A model generated the notes under the pieces. The model saw nothing but the letters and a program-made list of their open reading frames with translations, did no database searches and had not been told where the DNA came from. From Calamus simplicifolius (lineage: Eukaryota > Streptophyta > Magnoliopsida > Arecales > Arecaceae): a stretch of 64,000 bases of DNA. Where the stretch lies: NCBI GenBank assembly GCA_900491605.1, contig UESW01003831.1, positions 1,424,726-1,488,725 of the forward strand, in the 5' to 3' direction. Both the position numbers and the translations under genes were made by a program. This document shows, in pieces, positions 34,074 through 44,200 of the stretch. Positions within the stretch are counted from its first letter, which is position 1. Each line of letters opens with the position of its first letter.

Positions 34074-34592
34074 GCGCTCACAGCCCCTGGCTCACTCTCA
34101 CTCTCACTCTCCCCCACTGCTCGTCGGTGCGCCCCTGGAGCTTCCGATTGGCTGCCCCTGGAGAGACTTCCCGGAGAGATCCCTCTCCCCATTTTCTGTT
34201 GATCATCGATTCCCACTGACTTGAGCGTCGGAGGGTCTTCCTCGGAGGGCCACCCCTAATGCCTCTTGCGCGAGGACTTCTGTGCAGGTCCGTCCAGGAG
34301 GAAGCCCAGACCAGGAGACCGATCGCGTCCGAGTTGGAGGACAGATCCCGGTGGCAACATATATATATTCCTAATTGGAAGCATTCGGAAATTATTTTCA
34401 ATAAAAAGAAGATTAAGATTTGTACAAATTTAATTAAATATTTTTCAATAACATTAGCTTCCCACGCCATGAGAGATGAGACCCCTAAGTTGGATTACCA
34501 GTTGACGCTAATAGCGGTTGCCTCGTCAACTAGCCGTTACGCAGCTCTCTTTGGCGTCTCGCCATCAAGGCAGGCCACTCCGTCACGACGGA

Positions 34593-34598
34593 CACGTG
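34593..34598 (+). promoter_or_regulatory. G-box (CACGTG) in host gene promoter
   Basis: CACGTG within ACACGTGCC, 169 bp before the ATG at 34762 and 70 bp before the TATA box. In plants this core is bound by bZIP and bHLH factors in light and ABA responses; the role here is inference. Confidence 0.5.
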
Positions 34599-34662
34599 CC
34601 GTTGCCCCCACACGCTTTCGATTCCGTGTCACACGACCCCTCCCCCTCTCTCCACCCGTGCG

Positions 34663-34669
34663 ATATATA
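34663..34669 (+). promoter_or_regulatory. TATA box of host gene
   Basis: TATATAC about 100 bp upstream of the ATG, followed by a CT-rich leader (CTCTCTTCC) typical of plant 5' untranslated regions. Confidence 0.6.
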
Positions 34670-34761
34670 CCCAACAACTCCACGGTTTCCTCTCAACTCA
34701 GCTCATTCCTTAATTTGTGCTCTCTCTTCCGCCGCCTTCAGCTCCTCCTCCTTCAAAGCCA

Positions 34762-35196
34762 ATGGCGACTTCCATCATCTCCTCCACTTCGCCATTTCCG
34801 GCCAGTTCGCCGTGCCGGCGAGCCAAGCTTCGCCTTCCGAGGAACGGAAAGACGGTTCCATTTGCCCATAACGGTTCGGATTTCGAAGGCCGGCTCGTCG
34901 ATGAGAATATGATCGTGCTGCGGAAGAGGATCCACGAGATGGAGATGGCGGAGGCGAACTACGAGCCGCCGGCCAACTGGATGGAGTGGGAGAAGCGGTA
35001 CCACGCGAGCTACGGCTCGGATGTGTGCCACGTGTTGGGGCTGCTGCAGACCCGTCTGATGAACACCAGGCCTAGCTTGGCCGTTGGGATGATGGCACTG
35101 GTTATATTGAGTGTACCCACGTCGGCACTCTTCATCTTCTACCATTTGATGGAGGCCTCGAAGTCCATCCTCTCTGGATTGCATCTTATTAGTTAA
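34762..35196 (+). CDS. Conserved plant-type small membrane protein, probably plastid-targeted (unknown function)
   Basis: A single-exon protein of 144 residues. The start MATSIISS is chosen because it sits after a CT-rich leader with G at +4; the frame is open 15 codons further upstream, but those codons are Pro/Ser-rich and lie in the likely leader. Residues 1-30 are rich in Ser, Ala and Arg with almost no acid, like a chloroplast transit peptide. Residues 45-85 form a charged, conserved-looking core (RKRIHEMEMAE, NWMEWEKRY, GLLQTRLMN). Residues 105-130 form one hydrophobic helix (GMMALVILSVPTSALFIFY). It is the only intact, promoter-equipped gene in the window. I have the impression of an uncharacterised conserved plant family but cannot name it. 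Confidence 0.8.
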   Translation: MATSIISSTSPFPASSPCRRAKLRLPRNGKTVPFAHNGSDFEGRLVDENMIVLRKRIHEMEMAEANYEPPANWMEWEKRYHASYGSDVCHVLGLLQTRLMNTRPSLAVGMMALVILSVPTSALFIFYHLMEASKSILSGLHLIS

Positions 35197-35232
35197 TCCA
35201 TATCTTGATGGTGGAGATTAATGGATCTATAG

Positions 35233-35252
35233 GAAGAGAGAGAGAGAGAGAG
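35233..35252 (+). repeat. (GA)n microsatellite in 3' region of host gene
   Basis: About ten GA repeats shortly after the stop codon, in the probable 3' untranslated region. 35253-35749 is AT-rich with a poly(A) tract and nothing else. Confidence 0.85.
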
Positions 35253-35749
35253 TAGAAATTTGTCAGCAGAAGCTCATTCTCTCTCTCTCCAATGTTTAGG
35301 CCAGATAAGTAGGATATATGTTGCTGTTTTTTTTTTAATCCAGGATATCTTATTTTATGATAAAGTTGCAGATTTGTGGTATCAAAGGCATTTTGTCCCG
35401 GAATAAGGAGTGCATAATTTAGATCCGTAGTGGACTATTCAAGCGAAAAAAGAAAGGGCAAGGGCTAGAATGATTTAAGGTGGTCCAATCGCACTATCTA
35501 TGTGGAAATATATATATAACTGGTCATGTCTGTTCTAACGTGGTATAAACGGTATAACTCATAGAATAGGAGCAAATAAATATAAGATTTTATTGTAGAC
35601 TCGGCGAATAAGACAAAATAACGATCTTATTCCATGTTTAGACCGTCAAACGAGGAAAATTTATTCCCTCTGCTTATCTTTTTAGTTATATCCACTCTTT
35701 AATCTAACACACACCATAAAAAAAAAAAAAACAGAAAAACAAAAACAAA

Positions 35750-36585
35750 GTGGGATAGCAATTTTGGCTTTATCCTCTCTATTCTACTTATCTTTCTGCC
35801 AGATAAGACACAGGGCTTCAGAATTTATTCTGCCTACCGAAGTGTATCTTAGATCACATAAATTATATCAGATTTTCAAAAGTGGAATGATGTTACCAGC
35901 AGCTATCCTGGTGATTAAGGTTTACAATTTAAACCACAAGCTAATTCATACAACTACACGCTTGAACTTATGCACCTACCATCTATAATATTGAAATATA
36001 AAAAGAAAAAAAAATGTAGGTAGCTCCACATATTTTTTTTTTCTTGTTCAATCAAGGATAAAAAAATAAGGAAAAAAAAAGATTTTCCTCTCATCAGGCT
36101 ACCTACTGGCCTAATCATTCTTCTAACACCCCAATCTTACATATTAATCCAATTAATCTATTAGCAAATAAAAACTATGTTGTCCTTTAAAATTCGAATA
36201 GAAATCAATTGATAACAGATAAACTTAAATTATAAGCACTTTATGTGTAAATTATTTTTAAAATATTACAATATCATAAATTAGTTAAAATTTATTATAA
36301 GTCAAATCATTGGCATCGTAAAAGTGGTTCTATGCCATTTTTAAATATTTTTTTTTTATTTATTAATGGTTTGAAAGATGAAAGGCGATAAAAATTATCA
36401 TCGAAAAAAAAAAAGTTTCATGCAGAGGAAAAAAAAATGCAAGAGTAATTATCATCGAAAAAAAAAAAAGTTTTCATGCATAGGAAAAAAATTTTAACTC
36501 CAAACTACATACATCCGCATGGTAAAAGACAAATTTCATACCTACTCCCAGCAAAGTGAGAGGAGGAAAAAAAAAAAAAAAAAAA
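35750..36585. repeat. Tandem duplication, unit 1 (about 836 bp)
   Basis: Begins GTGGGATAGCAATTTTGGCT and ends in GTGAGAGGAGG plus poly(A). It matches unit 2 along its length with indels and point changes. The AT-rich sequence has no supported coding region. Confidence 0.85.
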
Positions 36586-37520
36586 GTGGGATAGCAATTT
36601 GGCTTTATCCTCTCTATTCTACTTTATCTTTCCGCCGTATAAGACACACGGCTTCAGAATTTATTCTGCCTACCGAATGCTATCTTGGATCACATAATTT
36701 ATATCAGATTTTCAAGGTGATTAAGGTTGGCAATATAAACCACAAGCTGTTTCATACAACTACAACGCTTGAACTTAAAATGCACCTACCATCTATAATA
36801 TTAAAATATAATGCACCTAAAAAGATTAAGTACCCTTTTCATACTTTTCTGAAAAAGATTTTCCTAAAAATAAGGGTCAGAAAAAAAAATACCATACCCT
36901 TTATGGTATTTTTTAATAAAAAAATGGGTAGCCATATATATAATTTCTTCTTCCTTGTAATCAAGGATTAAAAATATAGATTTTTTTTTCTCTCATCTCT
37001 CAAATACTTTAGGCACATCTACGAGCCTAATCATTTGTATAGTACTTCAGACTTACACATCAGCTCAATTAATTATTAGCATATCAAAATTATATTGTCT
37101 TAAAAATTTGAGTGAGTGAAAGTCAATTGATAGCATATAAATTTGAATTATAAGTACTTTAAACTTTTTTTTTATCAAATGTAAACTATTTTTTAAGATA
37201 TTACAATCATTTTCGTATAATGAGATGTTCTCATTACATGCCATAAGTTAGCCAGATCTACTTTAAATCGAATCATTGATACTTCTGAAAAAATGAAAGT
37301 GCTTTCATACCATGTTTTGAATAATTTTTATTATTTATTAATAATTTGAAAGATGAAAGAAAGCAAAAAATTATCATCAAAAAAAAATCCATGTAGAGTA
37401 AAAAAATTACAAGAGTAATTTCTCATCCCATTTTAACTCCAAACCAAATGCATCGGCATGGTAAAAGACAAATTTCATACCTACTTCTAGCAAAAGTGAG
37501 AGGAGAAAAAAAAAAAAAAA
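36586..37520. repeat. Tandem duplication, unit 2 (about 935 bp)
   Basis: Starts with the same GTGGGATAGCAATTT as unit 1 and ends with GTGAGAGGAG plus poly(A) at 37500-37520. An A-rich run also precedes unit 1, so each unit is bounded by A tracts. Confidence 0.85.
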
Positions 37521-37540
37521 AGCGAAACCTTTGGGATGCA

Positions 37541-38130
37541 TTTTTTTTTTTTTTTGTACAGACGGTGATTCACACCACTCTAGATCGGGATGGATCCGTC
37601 TAATAACTAGGACATAATAAGAGAGCAGTAGTCGCCCGGTCTCCATATCCAATACCCAGAGTGAGAGGCCACCCTGACCGCAATCCAGTCCGCAACCGCA
37701 TTGGCCTCACGATAGACATGACGGATCTGGATGTTGGAAGCTTTCAAGATCATAGATCGGATTAAGATAGGAATAGAAGGCAAGTGGGAACTATACTGCT
37801 AACGAATCCATTGAATAACGATAATGGAGTCCCCTTCAATGATGAGCCTGCGGGCGCCAAGAGTCCGAATGGCGTAGGATATACCGCCCAAGCCGCATAG
37901 AGCTCAGTCATTGGAACCGAGGGATCAAGAAGGCTAAAACCTCTAGCCGCCAGCATCATACCATCTGCATCACGAATAATATAAGCAGAGCCAGCACTTC
38001 TATCCCGGACCTCCCATCGAAGTTAATTTTAACAAACCCTGGAGGAGGGGGCTCCCAAGAAATGAAAACCGTACGCCGGTTCGCTGCCGCAGCAGCAAGG
38101 AAGACCCAGTGTCCAAGGTTCGCAGAATCA
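37541..38130 (-). pseudogene. LINE 3' end fragment with RNase H domain
   Basis: On minus, frames with WEPPPPGFVKINFDG, then MMLAARGFSLLDPSVPMTEL, a IIEGDS segment and a NAVADWIAV segment carry the Asp, Glu, Asp, Asp positions of the RVT_3-type RNase H found at the end of plant LINE ORF2. Frames change at least three times. The 15-T run at 37541-37555 is its poly(A) tail read on +. 5' truncated. Confidence 0.75.
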
Positions 38131-39029
38131 AAAGACTCCTGATGGGATATGTCCCCTTCCATTTCATCTTTGTTTTTTCAATACATCTATTAAGTAGTAC
38201 CATTGTTACAGCTTATGATCTTCTATTTTCTTACTTCTTTCAGTTACACATCCGAACTCCGAATTATAATCATATTTGAAGCAATTTTACTTCGGCTTGT
38301 TCATTTCATTTGCAATCCTTTTAATGCCATTCCTTGAGAGTAATTAAAGTTAGGTGAGACTGTCGAAATTGAAAACAGAGTGTTTTAAGTCGCAGTGTCC
38401 TCGTTTCCGTTGTATGCTGCAATTCTCTTGAGAGTGAGACAAGTTTGAGTCCCCTCTCTCAAAAGGCAAGGGGTATCCATCAGCGGACCTAAGCGCTGTT
38501 TGTGACGCGTTTTAGATTCATTGAAGGTTTAGGTGGCATTTAGCTATCATGAGCACTGCAATGAACGAGTGAACAGCTCAAGTAGATTGGTAGTTTGTCA
38601 TGTTGTTAGGATATATCTCTTTCCGAGATCCTTAAGTTGAATCCAATAAGCATTTGGCTTACCCACACTGTGGAAAATGGAAAGAGAAAAATATATAATA
38701 AATATAAGGTACAAATATTAGTCCTTAATGTTTTAAATATGTTGCATTTTTGGTGTTGTATTATATAAGGTTAATTAAAATTAATAAAATAATCATTATT
38801 TTAATAAGAATATTTGGACCGCTTGATAGAATAATGCATCGGTTATGCAATTAATTTTAACTCATTTCATGTAACAGGATAATAGAAATGCAATAGCCTT
38901 AAAATATGAGGAATTAACGGGTAATAAATGAAAGTTTGAGAATTAAAATAAATTTTAAGTGAAAAATTAAAGATTAAAAGTATAATATAGCCTACAATAG
39001 GATATAGAGAATAAGGTAAAAAGAAAAAG
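38131..39029. other. AT-rich intergenic stretch
   Basis: No coding region, RNA gene or repeat that I can support. Confidence 0.6.
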
Positions 39030-39790
39030 TATAGCCTATGGATGTCGGAGGAGGGACCCATTCGGCTATCTTTATTGCACGTCATTCGCCTAGCCGTTCA
39101 GAGTGGCATTCGCTCACTGGGTATTTTTTTCAGCTTATCTGGCTTATCACATCTGGCTAACCCAAAGCAGATTATCTTTACTGATGAAATGATCTCGCCT
39201 CATACTATCATCCGCACTGCTGGCTTTCTTGCTATGGAGTACCTTCGCTCTGATTTGGGTATTCACTCTGATAGATCGGGCCTCTGGGATTCCCCTGCTG
39301 TTTTCGCAGCGCACCGTTCTACGGTTTTTATCTCTTAGGAGCCTCCACCTCGGGTTATGTCAAAGTGAACTTTGATGGTACTGTGTCGAGCCGTATTGCC
39401 GGATCTGGGTTTATCATCAGGGGCCTAAGGGAGAGCTGCTCGTGGCTGGTGGACATGGCTCTCTCGATATTTCGGTTCCTATGGCAGAGTTGTAGGCTGC
39501 TTGGGCTGGCATCACATACGCTGTTCGTATTTTGCACTCTCTGTGGGTGGTTATTGAGGGAGATTCTCTTGCAGTCATCTACTGAATTAGATGGGATGTT
39601 GATCTATATTCCTTCCATAACCCCTGATCAGTGATATATGGGCTTCTCTCCAGTTTACCTATGCTTTGTTGATTTATCATGTCTATAGAGAAGCCAACGC
39701 TGCAGCAGATTGGGTTGCCTCGGCTGTAGCTCGCCATTCTGATCAATAAAAATGACATCCTGGTGACCCCTGCCCGATTATTTTGAAAAA
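39030..39790 (+). pseudogene. LINE 3' fragment with RNase H domain (plus strand)
   Basis: On +, WDSPAVFAAHRSTVFIS, then PPP.GYVKVNFDG-like and SGFIIRGLRE segments, then a final EANAAADWVA-like segment. It is the same family as the fragment at 37541-38130 but in opposite orientation. Stops at 39339 and frame changes disable it. A short A-run near 39784 may be the tail. Confidence 0.65.
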
Positions 39791-40944
39791 AATTATATAC
39801 TCTAATACTTTGAATTTGACTCGTCCCAAAATGATATGATTGTTCGCTTGTAAAAAAAAAAAAAAAGGCTTTCTAACTTTTAAGCGCAAACCAAGGTTAA
39901 CCGATGTAAAGCTCGACGTTGGACTTCAAATGTTTCCTATTATAAATTGTAAGACAAATTATAACCATTTTCAATCATGTCCCAATTATTTGGGGGTCAA
40001 CTTTACGGGTAAATGGATTTCATTTTTTTTGGTTATTTTCAACAAAACATGACACCTTAAAAACCTTAAATATTTAATTTAAGTCCTTGTCATGGGTAAA
40101 TTTGTCTCTCACAATAAATTGCGAGCAAGTCCATAGTTTTCATTCAAAGCTTGGAACTACTATCGGTGGAGTTTTTGAAATGGTCGAAACGCTGACTAAA
40201 AGCAGAGCTGTGGTCCCAAGTTGGAGAGTAGCGACACCCAACATTCCGGCAATGGAGTCGATTTGTAAGACCGAGTCATGCATGCGATTTTAGGTAAGGG
40301 AAGGAAGCATAGGAGTCAACATCATTCAATCAATTCAATTCAAGTGAAGCATGGACGAATCGATCTGAAGCCTCGATCAATTGCCATCATTCCGATGAGA
40401 ACACTCGCATGAATCCTGAGAGAATCTAGAAAGGTGTGGTCTTCCTTCAGTATATTTCAACATCGATCGCACCCTTTAAAATAAGCCGAACAAGCCAAGA
40501 ATTACCTAATAATTTGACAGGCCCCAATCATCAATCAAACCCAATACTTTTGTCCATCTTGTCCTAAAGAAAATCTTGCCAAAACCCAGAGAACCTTCCC
40601 TAATACCGTCCTCCTCCTATATATCTTCATCGCAAAGAACAAAATATAAGGAGAAAAAAAATGCCATCCGGTTCCCACACGCCTTCTTCCGTCACCTTTG
40701 AAACAACTCCCCCGTTTCCCTCCACTCGCTTACTGGTCCAGTGTAATCCCTTTACCTTCTCCGTCCGAATCGAAAATTCTCAAGGTTTGGGTCCATCTAG
40801 TTGTGGAAACTGGAAAACCGAGGTCCTGAAATATTCTCTAAAATAAATTTTATTATAAAAAATTATAGTCATTACCGTCATATCTTCATCAGTCTTCGTG
40901 GACAAACCTTTATTAATTTTTTAATTAAAAATTTTATTTTTAAT

Positions 40945-41070
40945 AAATAAAATATTATGTTGTGCATGGCCGGCATTGCATATACCAAGCTGTGGCCAGG
41001 AATTGAGAAATAAAATATTATGTTGTGCATGGCCGGCATTGCATATACCAAGCTGTGGCCAGGAATTGAG
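40945..41070. repeat. Exact 63-bp tandem duplication (2 copies)
   Basis: 40945-41007 and 41008-41070 appear identical, each containing GTTGTGCATGGCCGGCATTG. No decay between copies is visible, so the event is recent or an assembly artefact. Confidence 0.9.
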
Positions 41071-41927
41071 AGACTCCGGTGCCTTCTATTCAGTCCCCTC
41101 CTCTCCTTAGAGGAGGTTAAGAGTTTTAAATATAGAAATAAGTCGGCAACTATTTTTACAAAAGATATATAGAATTCGAGTGAAGGTGTTTTTGCAATCA
41201 AATTCTTTATTTAATAACAAATGATATATATCTGTCATCATTTTTGAGCTCAGATGTTTTGCCCATAGTTTCACTTCTTAAATGAAGCATCCATTAGATC
41301 TAAACTCACTCTTACGCTAATTTTATACAATCCTCTTTGTATCTTAATTCTTGAAATAAAAAATAAAAAAAATAACATAATAAATTTTGGACAAATATTT
41401 TATGCCTTGGTTATTTGAAATAGAAAAATAAAAAGACTAGACATCTTTTCCTATTTGAACCTGATAATTTATCTTCAATGGATCTGTTTCCCCTTTCTCT
41501 TTCTCTCTCTAAGTTAGGCTTAGAGAATAGAATGAGCGAGATGCATAAAGACTAAGTGATCCATGGTCATTTTGTAATTGTATAGCTACATTTCTTTGTT
41601 AGTTTGTAATTGAAAGATGTCATGTATAACTAATCTATGTCATCTCAATAGAATTAGTGATTCGTGCACTAGGCTTTAAGGGTCACAATTAAAGGATTAT
41701 TCTAATCATCTTAGCTCACATACTTGATTTATCATAAGGCATACCAGAACATTAGATAAGCTACTATGGATGCTTACTAGCAATAGAATCTTTTCTATTA
41801 ACCCATTGTATAAATTTCTTAATTAGGAAAGACCAATCTAACTATTGCACAAGAAAGTATATATGGAAAACAGCAATTTTATTAAAGCTGAAAGTTTTTC
41901 TTGGTGACTAGCTCTAGGAACTCAGCT

Positions 41928-41977
41928 ATGCTGGAGATGTCTTTTTTTCTTTTTTTTGGTACAGATGCTGGAGATGT
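41928..41977 (-). mobile_element. 24-bp LINE-tail insertion with 13-bp target duplication
   Basis: ATGCTGGAGATGT at 41928-41940 and again at 41965-41977 bracket CTTTTTTTCTTTTTTTTGG followed by TACAG. On minus the insert reads CTGTACC plus an A-rich tail, similar to the 3' end of the LINE at 37541 (CTGTAC plus poly(A)). Confidence 0.6.
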
Positions 41978-42721
41978 TTGGCTAAGAAAGGATAGTTAAT
42001 GAGCAGTTACTATTTTTTATATAAAATTAGTAGAACTACAAATCACTGATTTATAAAATATTTCTTTATAAGGAGCAAATAGCTCCCAATTAAAGACTGA
42101 TTGAACCTTAGAAGAGGACTAGACGACTTTCAGGATATATGAAAATCTTGAAGAAAGAAAAATATTTGAATTAATCACAGAAAAACTTGAGACCAGTTAT
42201 CTTCAGCAATATATTAATGTACTTGGATTGAAAGAAATTTAAAATTTTTTTCTTCAGAAAAATTCTTCATCAATAATATTCTCCATAAAGCTGTTGACTC
42301 TTTCTAATCATGGATTCATCGCTATCCTTGAGAGGCCGCATTATAAAGTCACTAGTTACTCTTGCAATGTCTCTTCCCCATATTGAGAGGACCATCTGGA
42401 GACTAGATTTGCCATCCAATAGCAGTCATACAAGCGCATTTTATGAAGGTAGGCAAAACATAGTATGGCATTTTGATACTTATTCTTGCCGTACAATCTT
42501 TTTTTTATTTCTTTCTTTCTTTCTTTCTCGATACTCCTCTCTGATTTCCTTACTGCTTCTCTCGTCTGTATTTTCTATTCACCTGTGTACCATCTTATAA
42601 ATTATAAAATTTTGATCAATCAGTGGGAAAGTTTCTTGGCTCATCCATTTACTCATTAAAAAAAAGTTGGTACATACTTAATTTTCTGCTAAAGAAAAGA
42701 GACAGAGATTTATCTTAGAAG

Positions 42722-43321
42722 TATTATGGATGAAGCTTAATTTCATCAAGAGGAAGTCCCAAATCAGAGTTCACGAAGGAGTTAGTTGAGATTTGGATAG
42801 ATTTTGGGGAGTTAGTTGAGATGTTTTGGTCATTATCCAAAAATAACAGAGATTTGGATAGATTTTGGGAGTTAGTTGAGGATGTTTTGGCCATTATCAA
42901 AGTCAAGGAAGCTTTTGGAGGAGGATTTGAGGCGTCATCTCAACTGCAACCGGCCACAAAAATCTCGTGTGGGAGTTACGAACGTGTGAAATAAATTGGA
43001 AGCTCGGTGAAGACCTCTGTGCTACAGAGAGAGAAAAAAAAAAAAGGGGTTCTTTAATCTTTTAGTGAGATCATAAGAGTTTCTGAGAGAGTGTTTTTGA
43101 GGGCTTGTACCTGATTCAACTCTTAGTGAAGCCTTGCAGATCCTGTGCCACCGTGGACGTAGCCCAGTTTGGGTGAACCACGTAAAATCCTCGTCTCTCG
43201 CTGTTTTCTTTGATTTTGGTTCTATTATTATTCTGTGTTTTTTTGTTGATTATATCGCAACTGCATGCTTGGCGTACTAATAGCGATCTTATTAGAGGAA
43301 TATTTGTTGTATTCCCTATCA
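42722..43321 (+). repeat. 5' LTR of Tork-like element (600 bp)
   Basis: Aligns to 47365-48006 with small gaps. It contains about two copies of a 66-67-bp internal repeat (GAGATTTGGATAGATTTTGG), one partly shortened. Confidence 0.92.
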
Positions 43322-43324
43322 AAT

Positions 43325-43336
43325 TGGTATCAGAGC
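43325..43336 (+). promoter_or_regulatory. Primer binding site (initiator tRNA-Met type), Tork-like
   Basis: TGGTATCAGAGC three bases after the LTR; the standard plant Copia primer site. Confidence 0.85.
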
Positions 43337-43380
43337 TTGGTTTTCTTCATATTATTACGGTCGGACAAATCAACAAAGAG

Positions 43381-44200
43381 ATGGCAAAGACAAGATCAAA
43401 ATTGAGAAATTCAATGGTCATAATTTCGGATGGTGGAGGATGCAAATTGAGGACTACCTATATCAGAAGGATCTTTACCTTCCATTAGAGGAAAGAAGCC
43501 GGATTCAATGAGCGACTCAGATTGGATGATTCTGGATAGGAAAGCCCTGGCCATGATCAGATTGTCGTTGACACCTCAAGTGGCGTATAATATTGCAAAG
43601 GAAAAGACCACCGTGGATATGATGACCGCTTTAACAAAGCTGTATGAAAAACCTTCCACCTCAAACAAGATATTTCTCATGAAAAAGCTCTTCAATTTGA
43701 AGATGGCTGAGAATAGTTCAGTGACGGAGCATCTGAACGAGTTCAACTCGATGATTAATCAATTGGAGTCGGTCTCTGTTGCTTTTGATGATTCATTCAG
43801 GGCACTTCTTTTCTTATGTTCCTTGCCAGAGAGTTGGGACAATTTTGTGATGACAGTCAGCAACTCGGTATCAGGTATCCTTACATTCAATGATGCAGTT
43901 AGTTGTATATTGAATGATGAGATGAGAAGAAAGGCTATGGGTGGGACTTCTACAAGTACTGCACTCATGGTGGATACCAGAGGAAGATCACAGGAGAGGA
44001 AGTCAGAGAAAGGCCAGTCCAAGAGCAGAGGAAAGTCCAAAGGGAGATTTCCCATGAAGTGTTGGAACTGCGGGAAGAAAGGTCACATGAGCAAGGATTG
44101 TTGGGGTAAGAAGAAGGAAAAAGGTGCAGAGAGCAAGATAGAAGGTCAGGAAGCAAATGTTGTGAGTACTATTGAGCGAAATTTTGAGGATGTGTGCCTG
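43381..44200 (+). pseudogene. Copia gag, Tork-like
   Basis: ATG 43381 (MAKTRSK). Frame changes near 43400 and 43500 break the first 40 codons. The remainder is a UBN2-type Gag (WMILDRKALAMIRLSL, LYEKPSTSNKIFLMKKLFNL) with a basic linker and the CCHC knuckle CWNCGKKGHMSKDC near 44060-44100. Confidence 0.85.

Larger units (their letters stand above)
21493..34359 (+). mobile_element. Tat-lineage Ty3/Gypsy element, right copy (plus strand, 5' truncated)
   Basis: Starts inside the gag zinc knuckle, then pol on +, minisatellites, antisense genes on -, a polypurine tract and a complete 3' LTR. The 5' LTR, PBS and most of gag are absent. It is arranged head to head with the left copy, giving an inverted repeat of about 9040-19770 against 21493-32578. 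The 3' flank begins TATAT. An unpaired end means no target duplication can be tested. Confidence 0.9.
33145..34359 (+). repeat. 3' LTR of right Tat copy (1215 bp)
   Basis: Starts TGTTGAGGGG and ends GGTGGCAACA. The terminal 281 bp match the fragment at 21215-21495 in inverse orientation, which proves it is the LTR of this family. It contains a U3 minisatellite (33290-33780) and a TATA box (34066-34073). The LTR has the same orientation as the host gene that starts 403 bp downstream of its end. Confidence 0.9.
39791..42721. other. AT-rich intergenic DNA
   Basis: No protein supported. It contains a 63-bp exact tandem pair (40945-41070), a short LINE-tail-like insertion (41928-41977) and a CTTT microsatellite near 42511-42528. 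Confidence 0.6.

Noticed and set aside
40878..41201. Minus-strand frame with a repeated 21-residue block
   Set aside because: The repeat is just the translated 63-bp DNA duplication; there is no other coding sign.
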